Shown here one piece after another: positions 1 through 11,728 of a stretch of 64,000 nt of DNA. Each line of letters opens with the position of its first letter. Position 1 is the first letter of the stretch. This stretch comes from Immersiella caudata. Its lineage: Eukaryota; Ascomycota; Sordariomycetes; Sordariales; Lasiosphaeriaceae. The notes under the pieces are model-generated. The model was not told the DNA's origin and searched no databases. It saw nothing but the letters and a program-made list of their open reading frames with translations. Position numbers and translations under genes: made by a program. The stretch spans positions 1,426,001 to 1,490,000 of the forward strand of contig JAULSU010000005.1 in assembly GCA_030512335.1 (NCBI GenBank), written 5' to 3'.

Positions 1-895
1 GACGGCAGCGTATGCAGCTGTAGCAGCAAGAAGATTCTCAGGCTTCATGGGTGAGAAGAAGGCCACAATGAGCGCAAAGGGTAAAATGGAAGTGGAGATG
101 ACAGCGAGCGCGCGGGGTGCAAGAATGTTTGGAGGAGAAATCCCCAACACGATGACCAGCATACGAACCACAATGAATGAGTCCACCTAGAATAGCCATG
201 ACAACTCGCAGCGTCGTTTCTGTGATACGCTGACGCCGAACCTGGCTTGCAAGCTCCCGAACTCGTCCTGTACCCAGGCTCTGCCCGATGGCCGTGCTGT
301 GATGCATTAACGTGTGGTCAGAGGAACTAATACATCCGAGTCGCGGAACACGCTGCGGTGTGTTGGAGGCACGTTGAGCCCGAACTCTGATATTAGTACA
401 CCTTGCAGCCGTGATCCAGGGCCATCGTCAAGCCGAGAGGCTGCAATATCCCTGACGAACTGTGTATTCCATCGATTGGCGTGGATAAACTCGAAGTCGC
501 GGAGGGCATCGGTGTACTTTGTGGAGGGTTTCCCGGATGTGCTCAAGCTGTTCGTCCGTAACGTCTTCGGTTTCGATGCTCTGGATTTCTCTTGCTAGCC
601 GGCGCTGGAGGTCGTGGATGGCGATGGTGTAGAGTGGACGGAAGTCGACGACGGTAATTCCGCTGGTGACCCAGTGTCGAGTGGAGCCGCGGGCGAAATG
701 TGGCATGCGCTTGTGGAAGGGGAGGGAAGCGAGGCCCCCGAGGAGGTCTCCCTCGTTTCTGCCGCTGTTGGCCCTTTGCGTGAGTTCATTTTGGGTCTGG
801 GTTGGGAGTTTGCTTCCATCGCAATAGTGGTACGTGAACGCGGATTGCGCGAAGTCGATGCAAATGGAGGAAAGACTCACCACAAATCTCGGCAA
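1..895 (-). pseudogene. DUF6594-type membrane protein, broken and cut by the window edge
   Basis: Reading leftwards from about 895, one frame gives a soluble part that includes DLQRRLAREIQSIE and EHIRETLHK. The sense continues in a second frame (YTDALRDFEF, from about 525), then a third (TTLRVVMAILGG, from about 306), and finally a fourth frame that gives a hydrophobic stretch ending KPENLLAATAAYAAV at the edge. That ending and the helical part before it are typical of the fungal DUF6594 family, which has C-terminal transmembrane helices and no known function. At least three frame changes are needed. One or two could be introns, but the frames abut at 510-525, so real frameshifts are likelier. 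The C-terminus lies outside the window. Confidence 0.55.
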
Positions 896-1683
896 GTATC
901 AAAGTGCCTCCGTCTCCTGAAGATCACTTAATTTTGTTGCCTGGCGCACAGCCTGGTGTGCGAAGAATGCGCCGCGGTAGACATTCTGGATTGTCGTTAA
1001 CAGCGACCTTTGCTGGCCTGCGTTTGTGCATCGAAGGCCTTCCAGGTCGTCGCTTCCTGGTTGGCTCACTAACCAGCGGTCTGCAAAGGAAAGTCTGCGC
1101 CCCACTCCAGCCTGAGGCTCTCCGTCGCAGTGTCCCCCACACACTCCAGGACAGCCAAACAGACCTCCGAAGCCTTCGCAGCCTTCTTCCCCCACCCAAA
1201 ACAGCGAGGTGGTACATGTGCGACACTGCTTGGTGCATCTTCCGTTCACAATCGTCCGCTGGTTGCCTTGCAGCTGGCATCAGTCCCAACCACTCAAGTC
1301 CTTTCCCGAGTTGCGAAGCATGCAGAAGCGGCTGGGCAATCACACCACTGGCGCCCCTTGGTCCCGCAGGCCGCCAGCTGCCGCAGCACCGCAGATGCTG
1401 CGCCAGTTTCACATCCGTCGGGCACGTCACCCTGGGTGAGGGGAGTCGCAGCTTTCCGCCAAAGTCCGGGGAGCCCAACGTACCTACGTACCTTAGCTTC
1501 CCCATTTGAGCGACTGCATCTCGGTCAGCATGGCGGTGGTGTGGTGGGCTGAAATGACGCATAAAAGGTCGGCAGTCCGACTGCACTGCATTGCAGCAGT
1601 TGCCCTGGCCTAGAGCCTGCTGCTAAATCAACTTCTCCAAGATCGCTGACTTCGGCAGCAAGCCCACCGCCACCATATTCATC
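896..1683. other. intergenic stretch upstream of the kinase-HET gene
   Basis: No recognisable coding sequence was found on either strand; the open frames here have low-complexity, shadow-like translations. An ATAAAAG box at about 1561, some 120 bases before the ATG at 1684, could be the TATA element of the downstream gene. Confidence 0.4.
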
Positions 1684-4600
1684 ATGACTTCGGAAACCCC
1701 TGCCGAGGCGCTGGCCGCCCAGATCGCCAAACGCATCGTGGAGTCAGATAAGGGGCCTATTGAGGCGTTAACTGTCCAGATCGAGGAAGACACTCGCCAA
1801 AACTGGAAGAACGAGGATTTTTTGCCCGAAAACAAACTGGAACAATTAACCCAAAGATCCATCGTCAAGGCAGCTCTCGAAGCTGCCAAAATAGCAGCTG
1901 GTGATGTGGAGGAGCTGGTGGATTTCGTCTGCGGTGAGGACATTGAGCGCTCGGGGCGTAGCCTCTTTCTCATGCTCATCATGATGAGCGAGGAGAGGGA
2001 GCAGCTCTCATGGCTCAAGCGTCTCAAGGACGATGGGGTGAATGACGGTGTGCTACCGATTGGATATTACTCGGGAGGGTCTTTTGATCGTCAAGGGTAT
2101 TGGCTTGAGGACCCGAACGGCGGCAAACCCGGCTTAGAGGCGAAGCGGTTTCCTGTCTTCGCTATGATGACTCGGTCGAACCGCACGCTTTTCAACTCCG
2201 AGCAATGGCGCTTCTTAGCCCCAGTATTCCGGTCGGACCGCTTCCGATTCCGTTTCAACATGAACAGGAGATTGCCGTATTTGAGTGCCTCTCCGGAGCC
2301 AGTTAGTAACGGCTATTTTGGCGAGGTTTCACAGGCAGAAGTGCTCGCAGCGCATGCTCCAGAAAGTATACGGGTGAGTGCCTCCCTCTCGATGACCTAA
2401 TCAACAGTTGTCACAATGTGAGGCAAAGGTTATCTGACTACGTTGGGGCGTTCCAGGATCCTGGCAGTGACACGGCGTTCATGGCCATCAAGAAGGCAAA
2501 GAAGGGCGATGAGATGATCGCCAAAATTTTCAACGATGAGGCAGATAACCTCGAGAAGGTCCGCCACCGTTATGAGTCGGACTACCTGATCAACCCAATT
2601 GCCGCGTACGAGCGTGACGAGGACAAGTGCTTGGTTTTCCCCTGGGCGCATGGAGGCAATCTCGCCAGTTACTGGGAGAACCACGGAGATGAAGCCATCA
2701 ACAAGGATGGCTTACACTGGATCCTCGGTCAATTTGTGGGGATTCTCTCTGTACTCGAGCTCCTCCATGAAGACAATTGCAGGCATGGCGACCTCAAGCC
2801 AGAAAACATACTGTGGTTCCGCGATCCAGCTGGCGGCGTCCGCACAGGAAACCTGAAGATTGCAGATCTCGGCCTGACCACCTTCCATGAAAAGGAAAAA
2901 CAAACCAAGGATCGCATACGACTTGCTCAGTTCACCAATGCCCTGTCCGGGACATTTCGCTACGAGCCGCCTGAGATGGATGCGAACCGGGCCAACCGGG
3001 GCAAGGACGAGGTCCGATCTCGACAGTACGACATTTGGTCCATGGGATGCATCCTGTTGGAGCTGATCATCTGGCTTTTGGAAGGTTACAGGGCGCTTTG
3101 CCGATTCCGGGACCTGACACAGGTTCTTTGGGTGAAGGAGTACAAAGACTACTTTGTTAACAGTCTTGTCCGCACAAAGATGGAAGAATTGGCAGCGAGA
3201 CTCAGAGACCACCCCGACAGAACAGATCTCTACCAGGATCTACTTGACCTCGTACAGACCAGGCTCTTGGTTGTGGAGTGCTCCATAGAGTATGGGAGCT
3301 ACCCAGGGATGCGGGAAACCGCCAAGGTCTCGCATGCCCTGATCCGCGGCATCTATGAGAAGTGCGCCGCTGACCCTTCGTACCTGACGCCTGTACGACT
3401 CCGTGAGATGGCCGTAGCGAACAGTGTTACGGCTGGAAGTGGATCTGCTTCGTCCTTGCCGGTACCAGGCATCGTGGTTCGCCGTGCAACGGGCGACATG
3501 GAACCGGCTCCTATGGATATTCCAACCCTCCCCGTTAGCCTGACATCGGATCACCAAGGTGTAAGTGGACTCGCTGACTCACGTGGTATACTCGCTAACA
3601 AAGTTTCCCATTGCGCCCAGTACGTGAGTTCTACCATAGAAATTTCCCTCATATCACATATCCTACTGAGTTTTAGGACAACATCATGAAACTAACAAAC
3701 ATCTGACCCCTAGAATGTGAGTTTCGCTCTTAGCATCCTCTCATCAGCCCTTCCCCTTGCCTTGATAGTGTAACTAACATATCTTACTGCACAGATTGTA
3801 AGTGACATGGAAGGGAAGCTATCCCTGACGGGATAGGCCTTGGAAGTCCTCCTGTTGACTTTTGCTAGTCTGTGAGTCTTTTGACAGTTTGCCCGCGCGG
3901 TCATCGCCTTTGTTGACACCTCAACTCCCGTGGATAGAAGTCAACCAAGTTTGACGACGTCTGGGTTTCGAGCCCAGATAACAAATTCGCCGCCAAACTT
4001 TTCAAGCTTGTCCCTTGGGACGAGGTCAAACCTCGTGTTGGAGAGAGCAGCTCAGACCTCTGCCCAAGCTGCAGCACGGCCAGTTCTGACAGGCTATTCC
4101 CCGCCACCTGCAGTGTTTCCGGTCTGCGCAACCGGTCGGGAAGCTGCAGTTTATGCAATCTTCTGCTCTACAGCTTAGATCTACGTGGCGTGGTCGGGTC
4201 GGATATCATCACACTACGCCAAAGCAATGGCACAGTGGGAATAAAAGGCGGCCCAGACCTACTCTCAGTCTATGCAGAATCAGGTATGTCCTCCCCATCG
4301 TTTCCAGTAAGCCTGACGACTAATATCTTGTCCAGAAGATGATTTACCTGGTGGGTTTGCCCAACTCGGCCTGCCCCGGTTACCAGACCTGGCTAGCCCA
4401 CACCACTTCACCCTCCTCAAGGAATGGATCCGAGTGTGTGACGAAGACCATGAGACATGCCGCCGCCATAAGCATGGCCAGAAAGACAAGGGAGATTCTC
4501 GGATGCCAACCCGACTGATTGAAATAGGCGACACGCTGCGCCTCGTGGACTCGGCGTCGCTGACGGGACCGTCTCGTTACGCCGCTCTCAGCCACTGTTG

Positions 4601-5947
4601 GGGCCAACTCCCCGAGAAGGACAGATTTTGTACCTATAAGCGAAACCTAGAGGCGCACCGCTCGCGAATTGCCGCGAGCGTTGACCAGATGCCGCGGTCG
4701 TTCCGTGATGCGGTCGTGGTTGCTCGGGGCATTGGGCTCAAATACCTGTGGATCGACTCGCTGTGCATCGTCCAGGATGATGCTGAGGACTGGGAGAATG
4801 AAGCCAAGCGGATGGAGCAGGTCTTTAGCGCCGCGTACTGCACCATCGGTGCCAGCTCAGCTCATTCCTCGGCGGAAGGCTTCCTCGCCCCACGGGCCCC
4901 CCGGCCTTGCGTGCACCTTCGAGTGCGTGCACCGAAAAAGGACGGTGTGGGCGGAACACAGCGGAAGAGACAGCTGTATATCTGCCCTGCCATCGACGAT
5001 TTCTCTCGCGACGTCGAAGACAGCCACCTCAGCCGCCGCGGATGGGTGCTTCAGGAGCGTGCGCTTTCTCGCCGTTCCATCTTCTACACGTCGACACAGG
5101 CATATTGGGAGTGCGGCGCTGGCGTACACTGTGAGGCGCTTGCCCGTCTGCAAAAGTAGGTCTCTCTTTTGTTCCTCTTACTCATGCCGCATGACAGGAA
5201 GTCAGCTCACAAGACGACAGCTCCAAGGCAGCATTCCTTGGCGACGCCAATTTCCCCGAATCAGCCCAGAAGTACTACCGGGACGGCCGGCAGACGCTGG
5301 TGCAGGAACTGTATGAGCGTTACACATCCCTGGCCTTTTCCAACCCGTCAGATCGCCCCATCGCTATTCTTGGCCTCCAGGAACGCTTGGCCAATGTGTT
5401 CAACACCCCAGCGGCCCACGGCTGCTTCGCTGCCTATTTTGCGCGTGGTCTGTTGTGGCGACGCCGTGATTCCCGGCGCATGACCCGTCTTGCTTCCCCG
5501 TCAGGTCAACGTCTGCCTTCGTGGTCATGGTTCTCCAAGGCTGGTGCAATCCAGTACCTCGCACTGAGTTTTACTCAGATTGACTGGGCAACCGGCCTGG
5601 ACTTTGAGAACCCTTTCGATGCTGCGCCAGACAAGTCCCATCCAAGCAGCCAGGGGCTAACTGGCCTTCGCGGGCTGGCCCGAAGGATTCTTATGAGCCA
5701 GTTTGATTTCTTGGTCTATGTCACGTTCGATCTAGAAGGTGAGTTTTACGTTTCCAATCTTCTCTGTGTGGTTATTGGGCGTGATAAGGAGAATGTGGCA
5801 GCTGGTGGCGATGCGAAGTGGCATGTACTCGTGATTCGTCCGATGACCGGGGGTAGTCAGGGGCGAGTGGTTTACGAAAGGGTGGGCGTCGCCTCTCTGC
5901 GACTTGAGCATGTGGCGAGCGATGGGGAATGGGTTGATATTTGGTGA
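1684..5947 (+). CDS. protein kinase-HET domain fusion protein
   Basis: The spliced model encodes about 1237 residues. Exons are 1684-2373, 2457-3560, four one-codon exons (3621-3623, 3714-3716, 3794-3796, 3869-3871), 3938-4283, 4336-5155 and 5206-5947. Residues 1-230 resemble the N-terminal region of the next kinase gene. A kinase domain follows, with AIKKA as the probable ATP lysine, catalytic loop HGDLKPENILWF (HGD instead of HRD, so non-RD) and DLG in place of DFG. A Cys-rich linker (CPSC, CSLCNLLL) leads into a HET domain near residue 798 with RYAALSHCWG and YLWIDSLCIVQDD. HET domains trigger heterokaryon-incompatibility cell death in filamentous fungi; a kinase in front suggests phosphorylation-dependent control. 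The ATG at 1684 follows a stop-free leader with a TATA-like box. The linker intron pattern is uncertain: one 377-base intron from 3561 to 3937 would also keep the frame. Confidence 0.8.
3561..3937 (+). other. array of five phase-0 introns with four single-codon exons
   Basis: Five consensus donors occur at 3561 (GTAAGT), 3624, 3717 and 3872 (GTGAGT) and 3797 (GTAAGT). Acceptor AGs end at 3620, 3713, 3793, 3868 and 3937. Each of the first four acceptors is exactly three bases before the next donor, leaving the codons TAC, AAT, ATT and TCT. Branch-like CTAAC sequences are visible in the first three introns, TTGAC in the fourth and CTCAAC in the fifth. Intron sizes are 60, 90, 77, 72 and 66 bases. 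The flanking exons are both phase 0. No transcript evidence is available here. Confidence 0.6.
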
Positions 5948-6024
5948 TCACTGTGCATGTTGAGGGGAGAAAAAAGTCGAATAAACCTGCGCCGAACTCC
6001 ATTGTTCCATCTTAGTCAACGCCA

Positions 6025-6408
6025 TCAATCCTCTCTGAGCGCCTTCTGTGCCAGTTTTACATCGAGTGATCTCCGCTTATATGTCTCCATCTTCTCCGTT
6101 TCCGAACATTGCTCTCTCGTCTCTGCCTCCTTTTCTTTTGCTACCTCGCTATCACACTTTGTTGCCTGCTCCCGCTCTCTCCTTCGCACCGCCTCCCTGT
6201 CGATGTAGATCACCATGACACCCCTGCGCAGCGATATTTGAAAGTGGTTCTCGCCATAGTTCTTCACCAGGGAGTCAGAGAGCACACTCGGATTGATGTA
6301 TTCCGGACTCTGAGCGTAGACGATGTGGTCGGAATCCTCACGGATGAACTTCAGTCTTGGAGGGATGCAGTAGTGGGGCATTCTGAGCGGGGACGGTGCA
6401 GTGATCAT
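6025..6408 (-). CDS. small hypothetical protein, Lys/Glu/Arg-rich C-terminus
   Basis: A 127-residue frame converges on the end of the kinase-HET gene. The first two thirds look like a folded domain with conserved-looking aromatic and proline positions (MPHYCIPPRLKF, QSPEYINPS, ISLRRGVMVIYID). The last third is highly charged (RRREREQATK, KEKEAETREQ) and could form a coiled coil. There is no signal peptide or membrane segment. I do not recognise the family. Composition argues for real coding, but no splice site or second feature confirms it. Confidence 0.45.
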   Translation of the reverse strand: MITAPSPLRMPHYCIPPRLKFIREDSDHIVYAQSPEYINPSVLSDSLVKNYGENHFQISLRRGVMVIYIDREAVRRREREQATKCDSEVAKEKEAETREQCSETEKMETYKRRSLDVKLAQKALRED

Positions 6409-7144
6409 GAGGCTTGGCTGATGTCTTTGTTGTCGTCGTTAAGTTAGAGTGTTGGCCGAGATCGTCATCGCGTCAGAGGGGCGGGGGGGGTACCGGTAGG
6501 TAAATGTAGATGTCACGCAAAACGCACGAAAGGTGCCTGGTCCTGACACATTTCCTGAGGGCAACAAGGTGAAGGATGCACGACGCATGATTGGCAACGC
6601 ACATGAGGCCGTGCACGGAGACCACCAACACGATTTGTTTGAGCGGATTTCATTGGGTGTTGGTTGGGGAAGTCCATTGCTTCGGGCATCCAAGGAATGG
6701 GGGTGGCTGTGTGGCAGGTACAGCTGTCACCCGGGCAGTTTTCCAGCAGTTTGGGGTACTGGGTACTTGCGCTTTGTAACTTGCAGCAAATCCCAATCTG
6801 CGACTTCCTTCAGCTGGGATCCTACCTCGCTGAGCTCCTCCCTCTTGGGGCAAATCTGGCGAGGGAGGGTTGTCAATTCGCCCCCAACGCCACGGCGCCA
6901 ACTATTACAGCATTACCGCCCAGCCGCTCCAGCCCAGACCTTCAATGGCCCGGTCCGATGTCGTGCGCCCAAACAGCCCGGCTAAGATGATGTGCATGGT
7001 TGGCGCTTCAGACCTGCATGAGAGGAGGGCCGGGCGTCGATAATTGAATATGGAGATTCTGTTTCGAGACGCAAGGCTCTGGGCCTCTGAACCCTGTATC
7101 CATTCATTTACCTTGCAACCGACCGGATTGAAGCTCAGCAAATC
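6409..7144. other. intergenic stretch between the two kinase genes
   Basis: Nothing recognisable was found on either strand. A G-rich run occurs near 6479-6490. The stretch probably contains the promoters of the small minus-strand gene and of the downstream kinase gene. Confidence 0.4.
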
Positions 7145-7428
7145 ATGAAACTCTTGCATTTCCACTCCCGCCAGTTGGACTCCGTTGACGGTCTGACCTC
7201 TCTTCCACCAAGGTATGACCACGTTTTTAGTGAGGTGTGTTCTGTGCCTAACGGTTGATGTCCGACTGACGAATCTAACCCCTCAGATTCGCCAAGTCCC
7301 GGTATGAGCCACTTGGACGCACGTGGTGGTACCACGCGGACAAGGACGATGCGCAGCCGCGAGAACACTCTGACTGCAGCTGGACCGGGAATTCTCGGGT
7401 CGCGCTTCGAATCGCCTCTGCCTGGTGA
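7145..7428 (+). pseudogene. possible two-exon relic upstream of the second kinase
   Basis: An ATG at 7145 opens a frame (LHFHSRQLDSVDGL) that splices at GTATGA (7213) to a CAG ending at 7286, with CTAAC before it. It continues as FAKSRYEPLGRTWWYHADKD and RVALRIASAW, then stops at 7426-7428. Tryptophan density and the clean intron argue that this once coded for protein. It overlaps the first 125 bases of the kinase frame in another register. Family unknown; it may be a leftover of a displaced neighbour or an upstream regulatory reading frame. Confidence 0.3.
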
Positions 7429-10382
7429 CAGTCTAGATGTGCCAGTGGCATGGGACAAGAAGAGTGAGTTGTCCGTGGTCATCAAGAACGAGGAAGGCGA
7501 AGAACGCAGCCTCAACGACGATGACTACCGTGCCGGGAAGGGGAAACGGACGGTCTCTGAGACGGGAAAGAGCGACGGTGCCTCCTCTATCTTCCTAGTG
7601 TCCGACCATGGATTTGTGGCCGCCTATGAGCTATTCGGGGCCAAGGTCGGCTCCGAGGGTCCGGAAATGCCCGGACAAATCATGGGTGTTGACGAGCTCC
7701 GACAGCACCTGGAGCTGGAGCCAAAAAAAGGAAGCACAGTCGCCGAGTCTGTTTACGAAAAACTCGAAAAATGCCTGGTGCCGAGCATGATGGACAGTAA
7801 ACCCGAAAGTGAGCAAGAGCAGTACCTGCCGGTTGATCGCCTTTACAAAATCCTGGATGCCCCGACCATTTTGTCGCTGCTGAATGAGCGCTTTCACGAT
7901 GCGCCGCACAAATACCTCTGCGACATCGCTGGGCCCCATGAAGGAACTTTAAGAGGAAAATGCCGACGCCGAATTCTTGCGATTCTCCTGTTTTGCGAAC
8001 GCCTCGATGCACCCGCTCTCGACGCTTTCATCGAGGGCAACGTGTGGGATGAAGACCTACCGCTGCGGCGCCGCAGCAACAACTCAAGCGAGTCACTTTC
8101 ATATTGCAGCACAAAGACAGAACCCAACGTCATCAACAAGACGCTTCTGAAAAGCTGGAAGCGGAATAAGCTCATCCTGTTTTACGACCACCAGTCCATG
8201 TTCCACGTGCCATTCTTCGACCTTCACGCGGACAGGCTGTCCTCATACGAGTTTCAGAGCAAAGTGAGACTTCCATGGCGGTCGTTCAAAAAGGTCGCCG
8301 ACGGAGGCAGTGGCACGGTGTACCGCATCGAGATACACCCAAAGCACCACAACTATGGGGCATACTCTGAGGTAAGACGGGACCTGCCCCAATGATGGAG
8401 ACCATGACGTTTGGGTCCTGTGCTGATGAACGAAACCAGAAACCTGCGGCCTTCGCACTGAAGAAGATTAATAGTCCCGAAGGCGAAAGTTACAAACAAG
8501 AGCTCATAGCACACGAAAAAGCCTGCGCCAAGCTCCAACGAGGGGGGCACATCATCAAATTACTGCTGACGTACGAGTACGATGGGCACCACTACCTCAT
8601 GTTTGAGTGGGCTGATGGAGCGCTGGACGACTTTTGGGAGCGGAGGATGGCGAGAAACCCGCCCCTGGCCGAGGTATGGGCAGCCGAGCAGTGCTACGGC
8701 CTCGCCACAGCCCTGAAGCAGATCCACGGCTTGGCGACTTGGCAAGCGGAGAAGCGGAAGGCAGCCAGAAAGGACCGAGATCTGTCCTTAGGGATTACTT
8801 CACAGGAAGACGATAAAGCGGCCGACTGGGGACGACATGGCGACATTAAGCCGAAGAATATTCTGTGGTTCGCGAAATACAGGGACCGGAAGGATCACCT
8901 GGTTATATCGGACCTCGGACTTACGCGGTACCATTCTGAGTTCTCGCGATCAAAAATGGCACCTTCAAAACTCGAGGGCTTTAGCGAAGCCTACCGCCCC
9001 CCAGAACTGGACCTTAACAAGGACATATCCCGCAGGTCAGATGTTTGGTCACTGGGCTGTGTCTTCCTGGAATTCTGTATTTGGTATCTCGAAGGAGGGG
9101 ACGGTGTCGCCAGGTTCGAACAAGAACGAGAAAAAGACGACAAGTCGGATATTACCGGCCTCAAGGAACTCAAATTCTTCATTCTTGAGTCTGTCGATGG
9201 GAGCGGGTTAAGGGCTGCGACGGCCAAGCCCAGCGTCAACCAGGTACGTATGACGCACCATATTCGGCGACACCATGACCCCTGACTAACCAGAGATTTG
9301 GTCAACTAGTGGTTTAAAAAAGCTCATACGCTTCCGAGCCCGTTTGTGAGACAAATGCTTGGGATTATCGAGACGAAAATGCTCAAAATCGAGTCGGGTC
9401 ACCGCCAACAAATCGACATTATCTGCCGCGACCTTCTCGCTATCGTCGATAACCTGAAGAAAGATGACAAAGTCCCTGCCTTGTCACCTCCACCCCCAAC
9501 AGAACCGGCACCACCACCTGACTACTTAACCTTCAATTCTGTAAGTCCCTCCCATGACCATGACCATTCCAAGCTGACAGTTCGCCCTTCTACAAGGAGA
9601 TGTCCCAGCGCAGGACCACAGAAGTGGAATCCGACGTGAAATACGCCAAAGGCAATACGGACAGCCCCGACAAGGAAAGTCAGTTTCATCAAGCCATGAG
9701 GCGCCCGCACGCACTGTCCATTCGCACCATGGGCAGCGACTTGTCAGCGGACAACACCGGCAACCGGAGCAACCCACACACCGCCACGGATGATAGGAAT
9801 GAAGACGACGGGGATGACACCGTCGCTGAGACCCAGCCTGACGGGCATGGAGTAAGTCAACTTTCAGCTGACATATACGGCTCTGAGGGGCCTCCGACCC
9901 AGACCCCGTTTACAACCATGGGCAACTCACAGACTCTTGAGGGTGCTGCTCCCCGAGGAAGATCAGGAGAGATCAAGGCCGAACTTGACAGGCTGGGGAG
10001 TATCATCCAAACTCCGTCAAATACCGTTAAGTCTGATGACGGAGCTGGCCGCCCAGAGACACCACAGCAGGAACGCAGCCCTGCACGAACGCCACCTCGC
10101 CCGGTTTCCGGAATCCCAGTGGTACTGCTGAAGAATGATGCCCTATCACCACTCCTATTGCAACTTACAACAACGGATGAGCCGCCAGCATCAGCATCGA
10201 CGATGCGGCCGGCTGATACAACGGCACCCGGGGCGCATGAGCCGTCCGAGAAACGGGGCGTTTTCAGGAGCGTGAGGAACTTTACAATAATAACAGTATC
10301 CATAAGTGGGACTAAAAAGGTGTATCGTCGTGTGAAAATATTCGTTAAAGAGGAGTTGGTTACTAAACTACGAAGTAGGTAG
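7304..10382 (+). CDS. non-RD protein kinase with long disordered tail, paralogous in layout to the kinase-HET protein
   Basis: The model has exons 7304-8371, 8440-9243, 9310-9540 and 9597-10382 and about 962 residues. An N-terminal region of about 350 residues (YLPVDRLYKILDAPTILSLL) precedes a kinase domain with a Gly-rich loop (DGGSGTVYRI), AFALKKIN, catalytic loop HGDIKPKNILWF (HGD for HRD) and SDLGLTRY (DLG for DFG). A helical segment (WFKKAHTL, LGIIETKML) closes the kinase. The rest is Pro/Ser/Thr-rich and acidic, ending in a basic stretch (KKVYRRVKIFVKEEL). There is no HET domain. The catalytic-loop spelling matches the kinase-HET protein upstream, so the two are probably relatives. The start is uncertain: upstream exons or a later ATG are possible. 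A 51-base stretch from 9852 to 9902 looks like an intron but is a multiple of three without a stop. The third intron uses an AAG acceptor at 9596. Confidence 0.7.
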
Positions 10383-11728
10383 TGTTTGTAATAAGGACAT
10401 GGATTACCATAGTTGGAATATGAGAGGGGGTATTTGAACAGTACGCTAGAACAGATACCAGTTGGCGGTGGGAAGGTCAACTGTAACGTTTGTGATAAGC
10501 GAGTCGTACACTTTCTTGGCACCGCTGCCCTTCCTACTTCTTTCACCCACTTTACCACCAATGTGCCATAGATTCGCTTCCAGCAGAATCTCGAATAATC
10601 TTAGCCCTTAAGACCATGGAAAATAATCTAAACCTCAGCCTTCAAAGCGCAGCGGTAATCTGTAAGATTCCACCAGCAACCTTCTCCGATCGACACGCTG
10701 GTAAACCTGCTGTCACGCCAGGGCATCCCAGTAGATACTGACAAACCCCTGACGTCAGTATGGCAACCTCGCACCGATCGCAGGTATATTGCGGCCGCGA
10801 CTCTTTAAAAAGCTTGCAGAGGAATCTCTGCAAGCACTGGCTATTACAATTAATTGCCAATTACTCTATCCCCTGTTTCTGATCTATCAGGCGTATCTTG
10901 ATAGCTGATCGATACTATCTTCCTTGGCGGATCTTTCTTACACTGTAGGCCATAGCAGATCTTAATCAGGCGTTATTCAAAGCTATACCCCTATAGAGAC
11001 TCCACTTTTCCAAAACTACACAGGTTAATGTCTTTAGTTCAACCAAAAGAAACTGCACGCAGTAATGCCGACCCTTGTCAAGCCACGGAACTCACACCTA
11101 ATTTCCCAGTTTCAGAAAAGATAATTGGTATTTTGGGCCACCTATATAGAACTGTATTCCCTACACCACTACTACATCAAAGTACATCTACCGAACTACA
11201 GCCTGACCCTTTTTTGCGACTCAAAGTACATAGAACCCCTAGTTGTAAACTTACTGTTAGAAACACTGCACCTTGGAATGGGTGGAAATGATGTGGGTTG
11301 CAATCGCTTTTTTGTATTACTTCGTCGACACCATGGTTGAGGCTGACTGGCGCTCAGGCAGTGCCAGGCATCCAGTCAGCTTCGCTGACCGGAAGCCCAG
11401 GGTCCCTGAACCCCCTTGATTTCTGACACCAGCCTCTAGCCGGAACACTAACGGTTCCAGTTAACAACTTACTCTACTTACTGACATACTCCACTTGATA
11501 ATATGTCCACTTAATAACATGTCCACTTAATAACATATTTATTTAATGATATGATTTTGCGGTTTGCCTATACTGCAGAACAGCTAATTAAAGATCTCAC
11601 AAACCGGTATTACGGTTATGTAGTTCTATGAGGTAAAAGTTGCTACTTATTGTTTAGATTACGTTTTTTAGTATAGAAAATGACGCTAATATCTGTGTGC
11701 ACAGTAAGCCCACTAACTATCTACCCTA
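10383..11728. other. gene-poor, partly AT-rich repeat stretch
   Basis: No gene was recognised. 11254-11430 matches, in inverted orientation, a sequence at 20575-20812. The stretch 11440-11720 is AT-rich with short repeated phrases (CACTTAATAACAT), as in decayed transposable-element DNA. Confidence 0.5.
11254..11430 (+). repeat. dispersed repeat, copy 1
   Basis: This stretch aligns over most of its length with the reverse complement of 20575-20812. It shares GAAACACTGCACC, GGAATGGGTGGAAA, CACCATGG and the block around CAGCTTCGCTGACCGGAAGC, and ends at TTCTGACACC. Compared with the other copy it lacks about 60 internal bases. It is probably part of an unidentified transposable element. Confidence 0.7.

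Noticed and set aside
10240..10382. Amyloid signalling motif at the C-terminus of the second kinase
   Set aside because: The basic beta-prone tail lacks the repeated Asn/Gly/Gln pattern of HRAM, PP or sigma motifs.
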